DNA of 64,000 bases. It comes from SMYC01 sp963578475 (GTDB lineage Bacteria; Acidobacteriota; Vicinamibacteria; Marinacidobacterales; SMYC01). The DNA lies in the NCBI GenBank assembly GCA_963578475.1, contig CAUZCL010000014.1:41099-105098 (forward strand), written 5' to 3'. The position numbers and the translations under genes were made by a program. Under the pieces are notes generated by a model. The model was not told the DNA's origin and searched no databases. It saw only the letters and a list, made by a program, of their open reading frames with translations. This document shows positions 1 to 8,810 of this stretch, in pieces. Position 1 is the stretch's first letter, and each line of letters starts with the position of its first letter.

Positions 1-622
1 CGGAATCGCTGCCACCCATAGCACCCGAAGACGCTTGCACGGGAATCGATCGAATCCCGCAGCGCTCGAAGATACGGCGGTAAGCCTCCGCATGTTTGTC
101 GAAGCCAATATCGAGCCCCGCAAAATTGATGTCGAAAGTGTAAGAATCCTTCATGACGAACTCGCGTCCGCGAAGCACACCGGATTTCGGCCGCGCTTCG
201 TCGCGAAACTTCGTCTGGATTTGGAACCAAATCTGGGGAAGCTGCCGATAGCTCCGGAGCTCGTCACGTGCGATCGCGGTGAAAACCTCTTCATGGGTCA
301 TACCGAGGCAATAATCGCCTTGGCGCCTGTCTTTGAGCCGGAACATCTCGTCGCCGATCTCGAACCAGCGACCGCTCTCTTTCCAGAGCTCCCCCGGATG
401 GATGACGGGAAGGTGGAACTCTTGCGCACCGATGCGCTCCATCTCCTCGCGCACGATGGCCTCCACTTTGCGAGATACGCGGAAGCCGAGCGGTAGCTTG
501 GAATAGATGCCCGCGGAGAGCTGCCGGACGAGCCCAGCGCGGAGCATGAGCTTGTGGCTAATCGCTTCCGCGTCCGCGGGATCGTCCCGGAGCGTCGGGA
601 TGAACATGTTCGACCATCGCAT
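1..622 (-). CDS. proS: Prolyl-tRNA synthetase, N-terminal part (runs off the window edge)
   Basis: Reading the minus strand from the ATG at 622 gives about 207 residues of a bacterial-type class II prolyl-tRNA synthetase, which charges tRNA-Pro with proline in the cytoplasm. Visible family features are the start MRWSNMFIPTLRDDP, the motif-1 region around LVRQLSAGIYSKLPLG (residues 30-45), and the motif-2 region with LGMTHEE (about 108) and the FRDE and REFVMKDSYTFD stretches (about 139-165). The C-terminal two thirds, including the editing and anticodon-binding domains, lie outside the window. An internal ATG at 607 is possible, but the 622 start matches the usual N-terminus. No upstream partner is visible; the next gene is divergent. 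Confidence 0.93.
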   Translation of the reverse strand, partial: MRWSNMFIPTLRDDPADAEAISHKLMLRAGLVRQLSAGIYSKLPLGFRVSRKVEAIVREEMERIGAQEFHLPVIHPGELWKESGRWFEIGDEMFRLKDRRQGDYCLGMTHEEVFTAIARDELRSYRQLPQIWFQIQTKFRDEARPKSGVLRGREFVMKDSYTFDINFAGLDIGFDKHAEAYRRIFERCGIRSIPVQASSGAMGGSDS

Positions 623-692
623 GCACAGATGATAACAATTTGCGCCAACTCCCGAACCTCGAATAACATCGATTCGAATCACGGGAGGCCCA

Positions 693-1910
693 ATGATGAA
701 ACGGATCGTCGTCTCGAGCACGCTTGTGGCGCTCGTTCTCTCGAGCAGCCTGGCTTTTTCCCAGGACCCCTACTTTCCGGAGCGTCGCAACTGGACAGCG
801 CAGGATCCGGGAGAGCTGGGCATGAACGCCGTCAAGCTTCAGGAGGCCATCGACTTCGCAATCGGCCAGGAATCCAAGGCCAACAAAGACCTCGCGCTCA
901 ACCATGAGCTCTCGAACTTCGCCCGAGAGCCGTTCGGCCGCCGCGTCGGCCCTACGACGGTACGGGCGGCATTGAACGGTCTCGTCGTAAAGAGCGGTTA
1001 CATCGTGGCCGAATGGGGCGAGACCAAGAAGGTAGACATGACCTTCAGCGTGACGAAGACCTTCCTCTCCACAACGGTCGGGCTCGCCTATGATCGCGGC
1101 CTCATAAGCGATGTGCACGATCTCGCAAGCGAGTACGTCCCGACGGACGAGCTTTTCGGGAGCGAGCACAACAAGAGCATCACGTGGGACCATCTCTTGC
1201 GGCAGACAAGCGATTGGCAAGGAACACTCTGGGACAAGCCCGACTGGGCGGATCGGCCCGTCGGCGAGACGCCTCTCGATTACCCGAACCGTCCGATGTA
1301 CGAGCCAGGGACGCATTACAAGTACAATGACGTGCGCGTGAACTTGCTTGCTCTCGTCGCGCTCCACGTTTGGCGCCAACCGCTGCCTCGAGTGCTCCGC
1401 GAACACGTCATGGATCCGATCGGCGCATCCAACACGTGGCGCTGGCACGGCTACGAGAACTCGTGGGTCATGATCGACGGAGTCAACGTGCAGTCAGTGA
1501 GCGGCGGCGGCCACTGGGGCGGCGGCATGCACATCAACGCGCGCGACATGGCGCGATTCGGCTATCTCTTTCTCAGGGACGGCACTTGGGAGGGCAAGCG
1601 CATCATCTCCGAAAAGTGGATCGAGATGGCGCGCAGCCCGGGCGTAAACAAAGGCTACGGCTTCATGAACTGGTTCTTGAACAAGCCTTACGTGAACGAT
1701 GACGGCGAGCGCCGCCAAGCGCTACCCTCGGCACCACCGAGCGTGGTGACGTTCCGCGGCGCGGGCTCGAACATCATCTATATCGACTGGGAAAATGATC
1801 TGGTCGTCGTGGTGCGCTGGATTGTCGGCCGCGCTCTCGACGAGTTTATCGGAAAAGTGCTCGGCTCTATCGAGGGGCCGGCCCCAACGGATAACGGACC
1901 GGTTCACTAG
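693..1910 (+). CDS. Exported serine hydrolase of the class C beta-lactamase/CubicO family
   Basis: This 405-residue protein has an N-terminal signal peptide (about residues 1-23, ending AFSQ) and a serine beta-lactamase-like fold. The nucleophile motif SVTK lies at residues 119-122. The second motif appears as YND near residue 211, where the family usually has YxN. The third-box region is FRGAGS near 350. Family members include DD-peptidases, esterases and class C beta-lactamases, so the substrate cannot be named from sequence. A GGGAGG ribosome site at 684-689 supports the ATG at 693. The 3' end overlaps the convergent methyltransferase gene by 44 bases. Confidence 0.85.
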   Translation: MMKRIVVSSTLVALVLSSSLAFSQDPYFPERRNWTAQDPGELGMNAVKLQEAIDFAIGQESKANKDLALNHELSNFAREPFGRRVGPTTVRAALNGLVVKSGYIVAEWGETKKVDMTFSVTKTFLSTTVGLAYDRGLISDVHDLASEYVPTDELFGSEHNKSITWDHLLRQTSDWQGTLWDKPDWADRPVGETPLDYPNRPMYEPGTHYKYNDVRVNLLALVALHVWRQPLPRVLREHVMDPIGASNTWRWHGYENSWVMIDGVNVQSVSGGGHWGGGMHINARDMARFGYLFLRDGTWEGKRIISEKWIEMARSPGVNKGYGFMNWFLNKPYVNDDGERRQALPSAPPSVVTFRGAGSNIIYIDWENDLVVVVRWIVGRALDEFIGKVLGSIEGPAPTDNGPVH

Positions 1911-2553
1911 AGACCGCCGCGGCGGGCCTCGAGCTCTTGCGGTACGAGAAGACGTATTCGAGCATGCCGTTGCGCAGCTGGTATCGGCTCTCGACCGTCA
2001 AGCTCGGCATCCGTTTCAACAGGTCCTGTTCTAAATAGCGGGGCAAGGCCGCGCGTCCTTCCTGGATCTCGAAGGCGACCGTTTCGTCGTCTCGGACCCA
2101 GTAGTGCGACGGCCCGGGAGGCATTTCCTTCTGCATCCAAACGAAGGCCAAAATCGCCGTTCCCGGAACGAGAAACGGTTCGAGCGTCGTCATGAGAAGC
2201 TCGTGCTCCTGAGGCGTGAGATAGTTCAGAACATCCCACGCGAGAACGAGGTCAAAGCGCGTCTCTGGGTCGAAGTCGAGAAGCTTCACCAAGGCTTTGC
2301 GCTTGCGCTCGTCGCCCTCTGGCACAGCTCGCAGGGGTCGAAGACCGCTGTAGAAATCCGCAACGGCGAGCTGGCCGCCATAATTGGCAAAAAACTCGAG
2401 ATTCGCCGTCCGTGCGCTGCCGAGGTCGAGGACCCGCAGGGTCGCGCCCTCCTTTTGAGGAAGCAGCGCGCGGAGCCCAGGGCACCTTTGAGTGGCTTCT
2501 GAAATTTCATTTTCGGAGACACCTTTGGCGCTCCGAAAGAGAAACAAACGCAT
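1867..2553 (-). CDS. Class I SAM-dependent methyltransferase
   Basis: This is a 228-residue cytoplasmic protein starting MRLFLFRSAKG at 2553. It has the Rossmann SAM-binding pattern: glycine motif VLDLGSARTANLEFF near residue 55, an acidic second strand (LAVADFYSG), and the post-II motif FDLVLAWDVLNYLTPQEHELL near 120. The substrate is not identifiable. The frame stays open well upstream, but that extension would lie antisense inside the next lipoprotein gene and is unlike the family, so the ATG at 2553 was chosen. The gene is divergent from the lipoprotein gene starting at 2593, leaving a short shared promoter region. Confidence 0.75.
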   Translation of the reverse strand: MRLFLFRSAKGVSENEISEATQRCPGLRALLPQKEGATLRVLDLGSARTANLEFFANYGGQLAVADFYSGLRPLRAVPEGDERKRKALVKLLDFDPETRFDLVLAWDVLNYLTPQEHELLMTTLEPFLVPGTAILAFVWMQKEMPPGPSHYWVRDDETVAFEIQEGRAALPRYLEQDLLKRMPSLTVESRYQLRNGMLEYVFSYRKSSRPAAAVSSEPVRYPLGPAPR

Positions 2554-2592
2554 TTGAGCCTTGTATAATACGCGCGATTGGAGAAATCGATC

Positions 2593-3570
2593 GTGACCTT
2601 CAGACCGTTTAGCTTCGTCGTTCTCGTTCTCGCGGCCGCTTGCTCGCCTACCCCGAGCCCCGAGCCTGAGCCCGAGAGCGCCGCCACCCCTATCGTCCGC
2701 ACGGGAGATCCCCAAAAGCGCGGTTATACCGATGACGACTTTCCGCGGGTGCAAGAGCTCGCCGAGGGCGTCTATTCGTACGAACAGCTTCGCTCCGCTG
2801 GCGACGAGAAGTTCACGACGGTGAGCTTGTTCGTCGTCACCGATAAAGGCGTACTCGTGGCCGACGGACAAGGAAGTCCCGAAGAAACCAAGCGGCTCGT
2901 CGACGCTGTCGCCGAGCTCACCGACCAGCCGATTGCCCATGTCGTGATTTGCTCGGACCACGGTGATCACACCGCCGGCAACGTCTCGTTCCCCGAAGCC
3001 GCCGTGTTCTACGCGCACCCGACCTCTAAAGCAACGCTCGAGGCTGCGGCGTCGAGCGAAAACCGCCGCGAGGACGCCCCGCCAGTCATCATCCCAACCG
3101 AGCTGGTCGAAGATGAGAAGGTCTTGACGCTCGGCGGTAGAGAAATCCGCATTCTCTTTCTAGGCCGCGCGCATACCGGCGGCGATCTCCACGTCTATTT
3201 GCCTGAGGAAAAGATCCTCTTCATGAGCGAGGCGTACCTCAATCGCATCTTCCCCGCCCTGCGCTCCGCCTATCCATCGGAATGGGTCGAGATGATAGCG
3301 ATTGCGCAAGCCATGGATGTTGATGTTTATGTGCCTGGCCATGGATTCGTCGAAACGCCTGAAATACTCGAAGACGAGCTCCAGACCTACCGCGAAGCGA
3401 TGGAGCTGGTGATCGCGGAAGCCACGAGGCTTCACGGGATGGGTCTCGACGTCGACGCCGCAGCTGCTCGAGCCAAATTCGGTGAGCTCGAAGAATGGAC
3501 GTTGCGATCGAGCCAAGGCGCGCGCGCAATCGAAAAGGTCTACGAGGAGCTGAACGGCGAGCTTCCCTGA
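2593..3570 (+). CDS. Metallo-beta-lactamase-fold lipoprotein
   Basis: Starting at the GTG at 2593, preceded by GGAG at 2580-2583, the product begins with a short lipoprotein signal whose lipobox is LAAAC, followed by a Pro/Glu-rich linker. The rest is an MBL-fold hydrolase: SDHGDHTAGN in place of the usual HxHxDH, then HTGGD, FMSEAYL where most members have an aspartate, and PGHGFVE. The first histidine of the metal motif is therefore Ser and the bridging Asp is Glu, so metal binding may differ from classical members. An upstream TTG at 2578 is in frame but overlaps the ribosome site. The substrate is unknown and the likely location is the outer or inner membrane, facing the periplasm. Confidence 0.8.
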   Translation: MTFRPFSFVVLVLAAACSPTPSPEPEPESAATPIVRTGDPQKRGYTDDDFPRVQELAEGVYSYEQLRSAGDEKFTTVSLFVVTDKGVLVADGQGSPEETKRLVDAVAELTDQPIAHVVICSDHGDHTAGNVSFPEAAVFYAHPTSKATLEAAASSENRREDAPPVIIPTELVEDEKVLTLGGREIRILFLGRAHTGGDLHVYLPEEKILFMSEAYLNRIFPALRSAYPSEWVEMIAIAQAMDVDVYVPGHGFVETPEILEDELQTYREAMELVIAEATRLHGMGLDVDAAAARAKFGELEEWTLRSSQGARAIEKVYEELNGELP

Positions 3571-3574
3571 GGGC

Positions 3575-5182
3575 CTAAGGGCGAGAAAATTTCTCCGCGA
3601 GAAAATCGCCCTCGTTCCATTCGGGCCTCTGCTCGGCGTTGGCGATGTTGTAGCCGATCAGATATGCGAGCTTCGCGTAATCCGCGCCCGCTCGGAAGTC
3701 CATTTCCTGACGCATGTCGTCGGAGGGCTTGTGGTAGCGCGTCGCCATCCAATCGTCGAGAAGCGCACGGCCATCCACCTGCTCTTCTCCGGTGTCATTG
3801 CCCACGAACGGATAAACGGCCGGGATCCCTTGCTTTACGAAAGAATATTGGTCGCTTCGGATGAAGATGACTTGTTCGGGCATGAAGTCGGGGCTCAAAC
3901 CGATATCGAGCCACTCGGCAGCGCGTGACACGGGCTCGAGCAGCGTGGAGTGGTCGACGCCGAACGCGACGACGTCCCGCAAAGGATGGAGCATAAGAGC
4001 ACGATCCGCGTTGACGTTGGCCACGATCGCATCGCGCGGCACCGTAGGATGGTGCGCGAAGTAGTCGGAGCCGAGAAGACCTTTTTCCTCCGCCGTGACG
4101 GCGAGGAAGAGCAAGCTGCGCCTGGGAGGCGGTTCCATGCGCGTGAACGCGCGCGCCACCGCCAGGAGCACAGCGACACCCGAAGCATTATCGTAGGCGC
4201 CGTTATAGAGGTCGTCGCCGTCGACCTCTTGGCCGAAGCCTACATGGTCCAGGTGAGCCGAGTAGACGACGATCTCGTCGGCGAGATCCGTCCCGCCGAG
4301 ACGCGCCGCGACGTTCGGGCTTGCGAGGTCCTCGTGCTGTCCAACCGCTCGGAGGATCACGGTCTGGGGTAGCTCGCAGCCCCCGGGCTCGACCGGCTCC
4401 AGTACTGATAATGACGCGCCCACGAGGTTCTCCGCCGTCTCGCGACTCAGAGTGCCGCGAGGCACGGTCTCGCCCGATGGCTTACCTGTTGCCGGATCGA
4501 GCCAGCGCATCGATGGCGCCCGTGCAGCTTCCCGAAGCCGTGACCAAGGAAACCGAGTCGCATCCGTCAGCGTCATGACCGTCAAGATGCCGCTAGCGCC
4601 GCGGGCGACCGCTTCTTTGGCTTTCGTTTCCCTGGAGGAATAGTAAGCACGCTCAGTCGAGCGGAACTGGCTCGAGGCCCCCGAGAGCACTAGGACGACT
4701 TTATTCTCGACCTCGAGCTCTGCGTAGTCGTCCTAGTCAAGCTCGGGTGCCGAGGCGCCATAGCCAACGAAAACGAGCGGTGCGCGCACGCGACTTTGGC
4801 GCTCTCGAAAAGGCGCATCGAGGACAAAATCCTCTCCGAAGTGGAGCGGTCTCGGCTGTCCGTCATACACGATCGTCAGCGAGCTCTCGTGCTCGTCGAG
4901 CGTGGCGCGCCTGAGCGGGACCATCTGAAAGAAGCTCCCGTCGTCGCCCGCGGCCTCGAGCCCCATCGCTTCGAGCTCGGCGGCAACATAGCGTGCCGTG
5001 ATGTCGTAGCCTCGCGTCCCAGCGTCACGGCCTTCGAGCAGGTCGTCGGCAAGAAAGCTCATATGGGCCCGGAGCTCGGCCGGTTGGATGGACGCGAGTG
5101 CTGCTGCAGCGGCTTCGGGGATCGACGGTAGGGACGGCGCGCAGCTCCAACTCAGTAAGAGTGCGGAGGCAAGCGCTATCAC
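3575..5182 (-). pseudogene. M28 family metallopeptidase lipoprotein interrupted by an in-frame TAG
   Basis: Two collinear open frames on the minus strand (5182-4733 and 4732-3575) are in the same reading frame, separated by a single TAG at 4733-4735. Together they give a full-length M28 aminopeptidase: lipoprotein signal ending LSWSC, a PA-like insert (ERAYYSSRETKA and following), then the catalytic zinc domain with SAHLDH, YDNASG, TAEEKGLLGS, VNADRA and the YHKPSDD loop. The stop falls inside the PA-like region at ELD-stop-DDY, where relatives usually have an aromatic residue, so a single base change could explain it. Start 5182 overlaps the upstream M18 gene by four bases (ATGA), indicating an operon. 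It may be a true nonsense mutation, a sequencing error, or two separate polypeptides. Confidence 0.8.
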
Positions 5183-6588
5183 GGGGCCTCAAAAAATGCG
5201 AGCATGGCATGGTAGAGGTGGTAGACGTCGACTTTGGAGCTCACCGAGTAAGGCGTGTGGATGGAAAGCACGGGGACGCCGAAGTCGATGACGTCCATGT
5301 TGTCGTCCGCGAGCGCGCGCCCGATCGTGCCGCCGCCGGAGCGGCCGACTTTATAGGTCGCTATTTGCCACGGCACGTTCGCGTCATCGAGAACCTTTCG
5401 GATCCAAGCGGTGTATTCCGAGTTCGCGTTGAAACCGCGGCCATACATCTTGAAGTTGACGCCGAAGCCGAGCCGCGGTGCGTTACCTTCCTCCCACGCC
5501 GAGGGCCATGTGGGATGGATACCCGGGTTGACGTCCGAAGAAATGACCAATGTTTTCCGCCGGGCTTTCCGGAGCCAATGCTCTCTGAAGTCGTCCCTCA
5601 TCTGCGCGTAGAGGAGCCGTCCCATCAAGTCGACGAGGTAGCTCGAATCTGCCCCGGTATTGTTGACGTTGCCCACCTCTTCGTTGTCGACGAGATAGGC
5701 GATGGACGTGACCTCGGGCGCCTCCGTGTCGAGCACGGCCTTGAGCGCTGCATAGCCAGAGAGCCGATCGTCTTGTCCGTAAATCGCCATCAGGCCGCGG
5801 TCGAACCCTACGTCGCGCGGCTCCAAGGCCGGAACGAGCGCGAGCTCGGCCGAGACGAGGTCGTCGATGCCTACCTCGTACTCCCTCCGGAGGTAGTCGA
5901 TAACGGACCGCTTCACGCTTTCGTCGCCCTCGGGCCCCGGGATGTGACCGACGAGAGGATCGAGCTCTTCGTGCTGGATGACGTCGCGGTTCTTGCGCTC
6001 GCGGAGCTCGGCATCCACGTGGGGGGAGAGGTCGGGAATGATGAACGTCGGTTCGCTCGGGTCGTTGCCGACCGAGATCCAGATGGTGCGTCCGTTCTTG
6101 AGGTCCACTCGTCCCATCAGTGCCAACGGAAGGTTGGTCCATTGATAGGTCTTGATCCCGCCGTGGTAGTTCGTCTGAAAGAGCGCGAAGCCTTCTTTCT
6201 GGTAGATGGGGCGTGCCTTGAGCTCGATCCTGGGCGAGTCGATATGCGCGCCGACGACACGGAAGCCGTCGCGCAAGTCGTTCGTGCCGATCACGATGAC
6301 CGTGAGCGCGCGGTCACGGTTCACGTCGTAGAAACGCGCGCCGGGCTCGATGGGCGCGTCTTCAGGGAACTCACGGAAGCCCGCCGCGCGCGCCAGCTTG
6401 ACCGCTTCGCGCACGAAGCTGAGCTCCGTCTTCGCGACGCGCATGAACTCTTTGTAGCCGGTGGCATGGGACTCGACGCTCTGCTTCTCGGCCTCCGTCA
6501 ACGAGAGCCAAGACGAACGCGGCTCCTCCTGGCCAAGAGCTATGATGGGAACTAAGATTGCGAATAAGATGAGTGCGCGACTCGCCAT
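5179..6588 (-). CDS. Exported M18 family aminopeptidase
   Basis: The product is an M18-type zinc aminopeptidase of about 469 residues preceded by a signal peptide (MASRALILFAILVPIIALG). M18 enzymes form large cytoplasmic complexes in many organisms; here the signal sequence predicts export. Visible ligand motifs are GAHIDSPR, DNEEVGN, SSDVNPGIHP and the C-terminal SIHTPYSVSSK. The ATG at 6588 is preferred over 6633 because a GGGAG ribosome site lies about ten bases upstream and because the first 15 residues of the longer form are not signal-like. It is translationally coupled to the downstream M28 gene. A role in periplasmic peptide scavenging is inferred. Confidence 0.88.
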   Translation of the reverse strand: MASRALILFAILVPIIALGQEEPRSSWLSLTEAEKQSVESHATGYKEFMRVAKTELSFVREAVKLARAAGFREFPEDAPIEPGARFYDVNRDRALTVIVIGTNDLRDGFRVVGAHIDSPRIELKARPIYQKEGFALFQTNYHGGIKTYQWTNLPLALMGRVDLKNGRTIWISVGNDPSEPTFIIPDLSPHVDAELRERKNRDVIQHEELDPLVGHIPGPEGDESVKRSVIDYLRREYEVGIDDLVSAELALVPALEPRDVGFDRGLMAIYGQDDRLSGYAALKAVLDTEAPEVTSIAYLVDNEEVGNVNNTGADSSYLVDLMGRLLYAQMRDDFREHWLRKARRKTLVISSDVNPGIHPTWPSAWEEGNAPRLGFGVNFKMYGRGFNANSEYTAWIRKVLDDANVPWQIATYKVGRSGGGTIGRALADDNMDVIDFGVPVLSIHTPYSVSSKVDVYHLYHAMLAFFEAP

Positions 6589-6632
6589 GGTTGAAACTCC
6601 CGGCGAGATTATAAGCGAGAGAGAAGCAAACA

Positions 6633-7430
6633 ATGCGAAGTGGACTCGAAGGACAAACAGTGCTCGTCACCGGCGCCTCGGGCGGGATCGGTGTGGCGAC
6701 GGCATGTGCGCTCGCGGACGAGGGCGCGAACGTCGTGCTTCACTATCGGACGAACCGAGACAGCGTGGATGCGCTTGCAAAAGAGCTCGACGTCGAGACC
6801 GTCATCGTCCGAGCCGACGTCTCCAGCGAGGCCGACGTGGATGGGATGTACAGCGCGGCTCTGAGCACCTTCCCTCGGCTCGACGCGATCGTCGTCAACG
6901 CCGGAATTTGGATCGAGAGCGAGACGCCACTTCACGAAATGAGCCTCGAGCAATGGGAGAGGACAATGGCGGCGGACCTGACGGGCGCCTTTCTCACCTG
7001 CCGAGGATTCATGCGCCACCTCGCGGAGAAGCCGCGCGATGAGGCCTCGATCGTGTTTGTCGCCTCGACCGCGGCCGTCTTTGGCGAAGAGAACCATACC
7101 GACTACTCCGCCGCCAAAGCGGCGATGGCCTACGGCATGACGCGAAGCTTGAAGAACGAGATCGTGCGGCTCGCGCCGAAGGGGCGGGTCAATTGTGTAT
7201 GTCCGGGATGGGTCGACACCCCGATGGCGGCTTCGTCGATGGAAGACTCCGCCGCCATCCCGCGTGCCACCGCGACGATGGCGCTTCGGAAAATCGCAAC
7301 GCCTGCAGACGTCGCCCGCGCGATAGTCTTCTTCACGTCACCTGAGCTCGCCGGCCATCTCAGCGGTAGCATCCTCCCAATCGCAGGTGGCATGGAAGGC
7401 CGATGGCTACACCGCCCCGAAAACACCTAG
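6633..7430 (+). CDS. SDR family NAD(P)-dependent oxidoreductase (FabG-like)
   Basis: This 265-residue classical short-chain dehydrogenase has the cofactor motif TGASGGIG near residue 14, NAG near 89, an active-site serine in FVASTAAVF near 145, and the catalytic YSAAK near 160, followed by CPGWVDTPM. These establish a cytoplasmic NAD(P)-linked ketone/alcohol oxidoreductase; 3-oxoacyl-ACP reductases are close relatives, but no fatty-acid genes are adjacent, so the substrate is open. It is divergent from the M18 peptidase gene and its 3' end overlaps the convergent transporter gene by 24 bases. Confidence 0.88.
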   Translation: MRSGLEGQTVLVTGASGGIGVATACALADEGANVVLHYRTNRDSVDALAKELDVETVIVRADVSSEADVDGMYSAALSTFPRLDAIVVNAGIWIESETPLHEMSLEQWERTMAADLTGAFLTCRGFMRHLAEKPRDEASIVFVASTAAVFGEENHTDYSAAKAAMAYGMTRSLKNEIVRLAPKGRVNCVCPGWVDTPMAASSMEDSAAIPRATATMALRKIATPADVARAIVFFTSPELAGHLSGSILPIAGGMEGRWLHRPENT

Positions 7431-8603
7431 CAGCTGATATAGGCCGAGACCGGTCACGACGAGGACGACGAGCACGCCGAGCAGGTTTTGCAAAGGCCTG
7501 TTCCGAAACTCACCCATGAGCGCACGGTCATTCACAACGACGATCAAGAAGATCGCGATGAGCGGAAGGAGCAAGCCATTGGCTGCTTGCGCGATCACAA
7601 TGGCTTCCGTCGGGCTCCCGCCGATGAGCGCGAGCACGAGACCGGTGAGAACGACGAACGCCACCACGGCTCGGAACCCGGGCGACTTCAGGTCGCGCTC
7701 CCAACCCAGCACACCGGACATCGCATACCCTGCTGCGAGCGGCGCGGTGATGGAGCTCGTGAGCCCGGCCGCGAAGAGACCTAACCCAAAAAAGGCACCG
7801 GCCCAATCGCCGAGAACCGGCTCGAGCTGCGACGCGATGGCCGAAAGGCTGGACGCATCGTCGAACGCCGTCGCGTTCACGAGGATCGCGACGGTAACGA
7901 GGCCGCCGAGACCGACCGCGAGCGCCGTGTCCAGCCGCGACTGCTCGAGCGCCTCGTCGGTCTTCATATCGGCGGGCCACTTCTCCTGCACGGTGCTCGC
8001 GTGAAGGAACAAGTTGTAGGGGACGACCGTTGTGCCGATGAGCGCAACGATGGTCAAAACCGACCCATCCGGCACGGAGGGAACCAGCCCACGCCCGAGC
8101 TCAGCGAGCGAAGGCTCGACGAGAATGGCCGTCACGAGAAACACGAAGCTCATGAGAACAACGAGCCCGATGAGCACGCGCTGAATCATTCGATACGCGC
8201 CGCTCAGAAGAAGTGCTACCGCCGCTACCGCTATAGCCACGGCCCAAAACCTCGGCGAGACGCCGCTCAAGATCTCCAGCCCAAGAGAGGCGCCTAGGAG
8301 ATTCCCGGTCTCATAAGCCGCGTTCCCGAGCGTGATCGCGACAGCGACGAGCCCAAGAGACAAGAAGCGAAGAACGGGCTTTGAGAAGCTCTCCCGAATA
8401 GCTTCGCTCAGTCCTTTCCGCGTGACGAGCCCAATGCGCGCCGCCATTTCCTGAAGCACCGCCGTCGCAACCGCCGAGAAGACAACTGCCCAGAGAAGCG
8501 CCGTCCCGTAGCCGGCCCCCGCGCGCGACGCCGTCACGATGGTCCCCGGCCCGACAAAGGCAGCGGCGACCAGCAGACCCGGCCCAAAGTTACGTAACAT
8601 CAT
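7407..8603 (-). CDS. NRAMP-family divalent metal transporter, atypical metal site
   Basis: This 398-residue polytopic membrane protein with about eleven hydrophobic segments matches the NRAMP family across its length. Canonical members have DPGN in TM1 and MPHN in TM6, whose Asp, Asn and Met coordinate Mn or Fe. Here TM1 reads VGPGTIVTAS and TM6 reads VVPYNLFLHAS, so the Asp and Met ligands are missing. The overall fold signature (QEMAARIGLVTRKGL, TIVALIGTT) is kept. The protein probably moves a different ion, such as Mg or another divalent cation, or uses a different coordination scheme. No mntR-like regulator or Mn riboswitch was recognised upstream. Confidence 0.8.
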   Translation of the reverse strand: MMLRNFGPGLLVAAAFVGPGTIVTASRAGAGYGTALLWAVVFSAVATAVLQEMAARIGLVTRKGLSEAIRESFSKPVLRFLSLGLVAVAITLGNAAYETGNLLGASLGLEILSGVSPRFWAVAIAVAAVALLLSGAYRMIQRVLIGLVVLMSFVFLVTAILVEPSLAELGRGLVPSVPDGSVLTIVALIGTTVVPYNLFLHASTVQEKWPADMKTDEALEQSRLDTALAVGLGGLVTVAILVNATAFDDASSLSAIASQLEPVLGDWAGAFFGLGLFAAGLTSSITAPLAAGYAMSGVLGWERDLKSPGFRAVVAFVVLTGLVLALIGGSPTEAIVIAQAANGLLLPLIAIFLIVVVNDRALMGEFRNRPLQNLLGVLVVLVVTGLGLYQLLGVFGAV

Positions 8604-8628
8604 GGCAAACGTGGCGAGCTAGAGTAGG

Positions 8629-8810
8629 ATGTTTGGAGTGATCAAACAACTACGAAAAGCCATCGCCTCGCGCCACGACGAAATGGCCGAGCTCACGGCC
8701 TCCCTCGTCGCGATCGACACGGAGAACCCACCGGGCCGCAACTTCGAACGTTGCCTCCGCTTCCTCGGCGAGAAGCTCGCGTGCAACTGGGAGGAAGAAT
8801 CGCCCTTCAT
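8629..8810 (+). pseudogene. M20 peptidase/deacylase remnant, N-terminal stub
   Basis: The first 50 or so codons after the ATG at 8629 read like the N-terminus of an M20 (ArgE/DapE/CPG2) hydrolase: a charged helix, then LVAIDTENPPGRNFERCLRFLGEKL. The next expected strand and the catalytic HxD motif never appear. The sequence becomes unrelated near 8790, where it runs into the truncated 3' part of the opposite-strand blaR1-like gene. A deletion that fused two convergent genes tail to tail is the simplest explanation. The open frame continues to 8940, but that part looks like antisense. Confidence 0.6.

Noticed and set aside
2554..3018. Upstream extension of the methyltransferase frame
   Set aside because: It overlaps the MBL lipoprotein gene antisense and lacks similarity; the family start fits the ATG at 2553.
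4733..4735. TAG recoded as a sense codon
   Set aside because: TAG ends other intact genes here (for example the serine hydrolase at 1910), and no recoding structure or suppressor tRNA is seen.
5098..6555. A 485-codon plus-strand open frame
   Set aside because: It lies antisense to the M18 aminopeptidase, which has full family motifs; the plus-strand protein is Arg/Val-rich with no recognisable domain.
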